Assembly: GCA_009781325.1 (NCBI GenBank)
Contig: WQYJ01000159.1
Span: 1 to 5,139, forward strand
Length of the DNA: 5,139 nt
Reading direction: 5' to 3'
Origin: Propionibacteriaceae bacterium
Lineage (GTDB): Bacteria > Actinomycetota > Actinomycetes > Propionibacteriales > Propionibacteriaceae
In this document: positions 4,190-5,139 of the stretch, piece after piece
Position numbering within the stretch: the stretch's first letter is position 1
Layout of the letters: each line of letters opens with the position of its first letter
Position numbers and translations under genes: made by a program
The notes under the pieces: model-generated
What the model was told of the DNA's origin: nothing
The model's database searches: none
Seen by the model: only the letters and a program-made list of their open reading frames with translations

Positions 4190-5139
4190 ATGGGAAACAT
4201 GTCTAGACCGAATATTGCAGTCGTCGGAGCCGCCGGTGTGGTGGGTACGACATTCCGTACCGTACTGGAGGAATTGAAGTTCCCCTACAACAACGCATAC
4301 ATGTTGGAGCGGGCCGAACTCGCCGGCCAGACTCTGCCCTTTGACGGGCGTGAGGTCGTCATGGAGGAGCTCACTGAGCACAGCTTCGACAATGGCCGCA
4401 TCGACATCGCCCTGTTCTCTGCTGGCGGTGAAATTTCGGAGAAGTTCGCTCCCATCGCCGCTGCCAACGGCGCGGTCGTGGTTGACAACTCCTCGCAGTG
4501 GCGCATGGATCCGCTGGTGCCGCTGGTTGTTCCCGAGGTGAATCCGCAGGAAGTCAACAACCGTCCCAAGGGCATCATCGCCAACCCCAACTGCTCAACC
4601 ATTCAGGCCATGGTGGCTCTCAAGCCGCTCCATGACAAGTACGGTATCAAGCGCATCGTCTTCTCGACCTATCAGGCTGTGTCCGGGTCAGGCGTGAAGG
4701 GGATCATGGATCTCGAAGAGGGCCTCAAGGGCAATGACATCATGGGCTGCTACCCGCACCCGATCGCAGGGAACGTCATCCCGCAGATCGACGTCTTCAT
4801 GGACAATGGGTACACCAAGGAAGAAATGAAGATGATCGAGGAGACCAAGAAGATCCTTGGTGATGACTCCTTGATGGTCACCGCGACGACTGTTCGCGTA
4901 CCTGTGTTCTCCTCGCATTCCGAGTCCATCAACGTAGAGTTCGAGACCCCCTTCACAGACATCGCTGAAGTCAAGGCTGTCCTCGAAGCAGCCCCCGGGT
5001 TGATTGTCCAGGATGACCCAGCCAACAGCGTCTATCCCTTGGCAAGAACCGCAGCCGGCACTAACGACGTCTACGTAGGCAGAATCCGCCGCGACTTCTC
5101 CGTAGCCAACGGCATCAACTTCTGGTGCGTAGCCGACAA
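4190..5139 (+). CDS. asd: Aspartate-semialdehyde dehydrogenase (3' end beyond window)
   Basis: Cytoplasmic NADPH-dependent enzyme converting L-aspartyl-4-phosphate to L-aspartate-4-semialdehyde, the branch-point intermediate for lysine/diaminopimelate, threonine and methionine. The 316 codons present run open to the window end. The family is usually about 340-350 residues, so some 30 residues are missing. Visible landmarks: nucleotide-binding GAAGVVG (13-19, Ala where Thr is usual), the substrate-binding SSQWRMD segment (101-107, Arg105), the active-site ANPNCST (131-137) with the nucleophile Cys135, Gln162 in YQAVSGSG, Arg236 and the acid/base His243 in SSHSES, and GINFWCVAD at the edge. GAGGAG (4179-4184) lies five bases before the ATG at 4190, which favours it over the second ATG (residue 4). 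It follows hom by 53 bp in the same direction, and its product is the substrate of Hom. Confidence 0.95.
   Translation, partial: MGNMSRPNIAVVGAAGVVGTTFRTVLEELKFPYNNAYMLERAELAGQTLPFDGREVVMEELTEHSFDNGRIDIALFSAGGEISEKFAPIAAANGAVVVDNSSQWRMDPLVPLVVPEVNPQEVNNRPKGIIANPNCSTIQAMVALKPLHDKYGIKRIVFSTYQAVSGSGVKGIMDLEEGLKGNDIMGCYPHPIAGNVIPQIDVFMDNGYTKEEMKMIEETKKILGDDSLMVTATTVRVPVFSSHSESINVEFETPFTDIAEVKAVLEAAPGLIVQDDPANSVYPLARTAAGTNDVYVGRIRRDFSVANGINFWCVAD

Noticed and set aside
1..5139. Apparent abundance of GTAC tetramers across the window
   Set aside because: By eye there are roughly 30, against about 20 expected at equal base use. This can be explained by Val/Arg/Tyr/Thr codon context, and the sites are spread evenly without clustering.

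Overview
The window looks like ordinary chromosome from an actinobacterium of moderate GC content (mid to high fifties percent by eye). Three things suggest this: a LysRS with the actinobacterial-style GTGFSEL and DSSHS motif variants, an apparently leaderless GTG-started gene, and an LAGC-type lipoprotein directly behind the LysRS. I could not name the genus or species.

Layout. Positions 1-54 hold the first 18 codons of a gene leaving to the left on the minus strand. Positions 55-479 are a divergent intergenic region. Its middle (113-396) is a dense cluster of four copies of a 40-nt hairpin-forming core, arranged as a 56-bp-period tandem followed by an exact 87-bp tandem, with the core in opposite orientation in the two halves. 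Positions 480-1991 encode a complete class II lysyl-tRNA synthetase (lysS). A 4-bp ATGA overlap joins it to a 315-codon lipoprotein gene of unknown function that ends at 2935. A weak terminator (2940-2973) and a promoter/leader region follow. Then comes a short homoserine dehydrogenase (hom), whose real start is the GTG at 3102, not the in-frame ATG at 3081. After a 53-bp spacer with four ACCGAA repeats comes aspartate-semialdehyde dehydrogenase (asd, from 4190), which is still open at the right edge.

Function. lysS charges tRNA-Lys, and the lipoprotein is probably co-transcribed and translationally coupled to it. asd and hom encode consecutive steps: Asd makes L-aspartate-4-semialdehyde and Hom reduces it to homoserine, feeding threonine and methionine synthesis. 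Aspartate semialdehyde is also the branch point to lysine/diaminopimelate. Hom lacks the C-terminal ACT domain of many actinobacterial homologues, so feedback control by threonine through that domain is not expected.

The coding genes are conventional, and I do not see a convincing new multi-gene system. The part least explained by known features is the palindromic repeat cluster at 113-396. It lies between two divergent gene starts, so it is not a 3'-end terminator, and its internal arrangement is unusual. Secondary points are the leaderless lysS start, the lysS-lipoprotein coupling and the 9-bp repeats between hom and asd.
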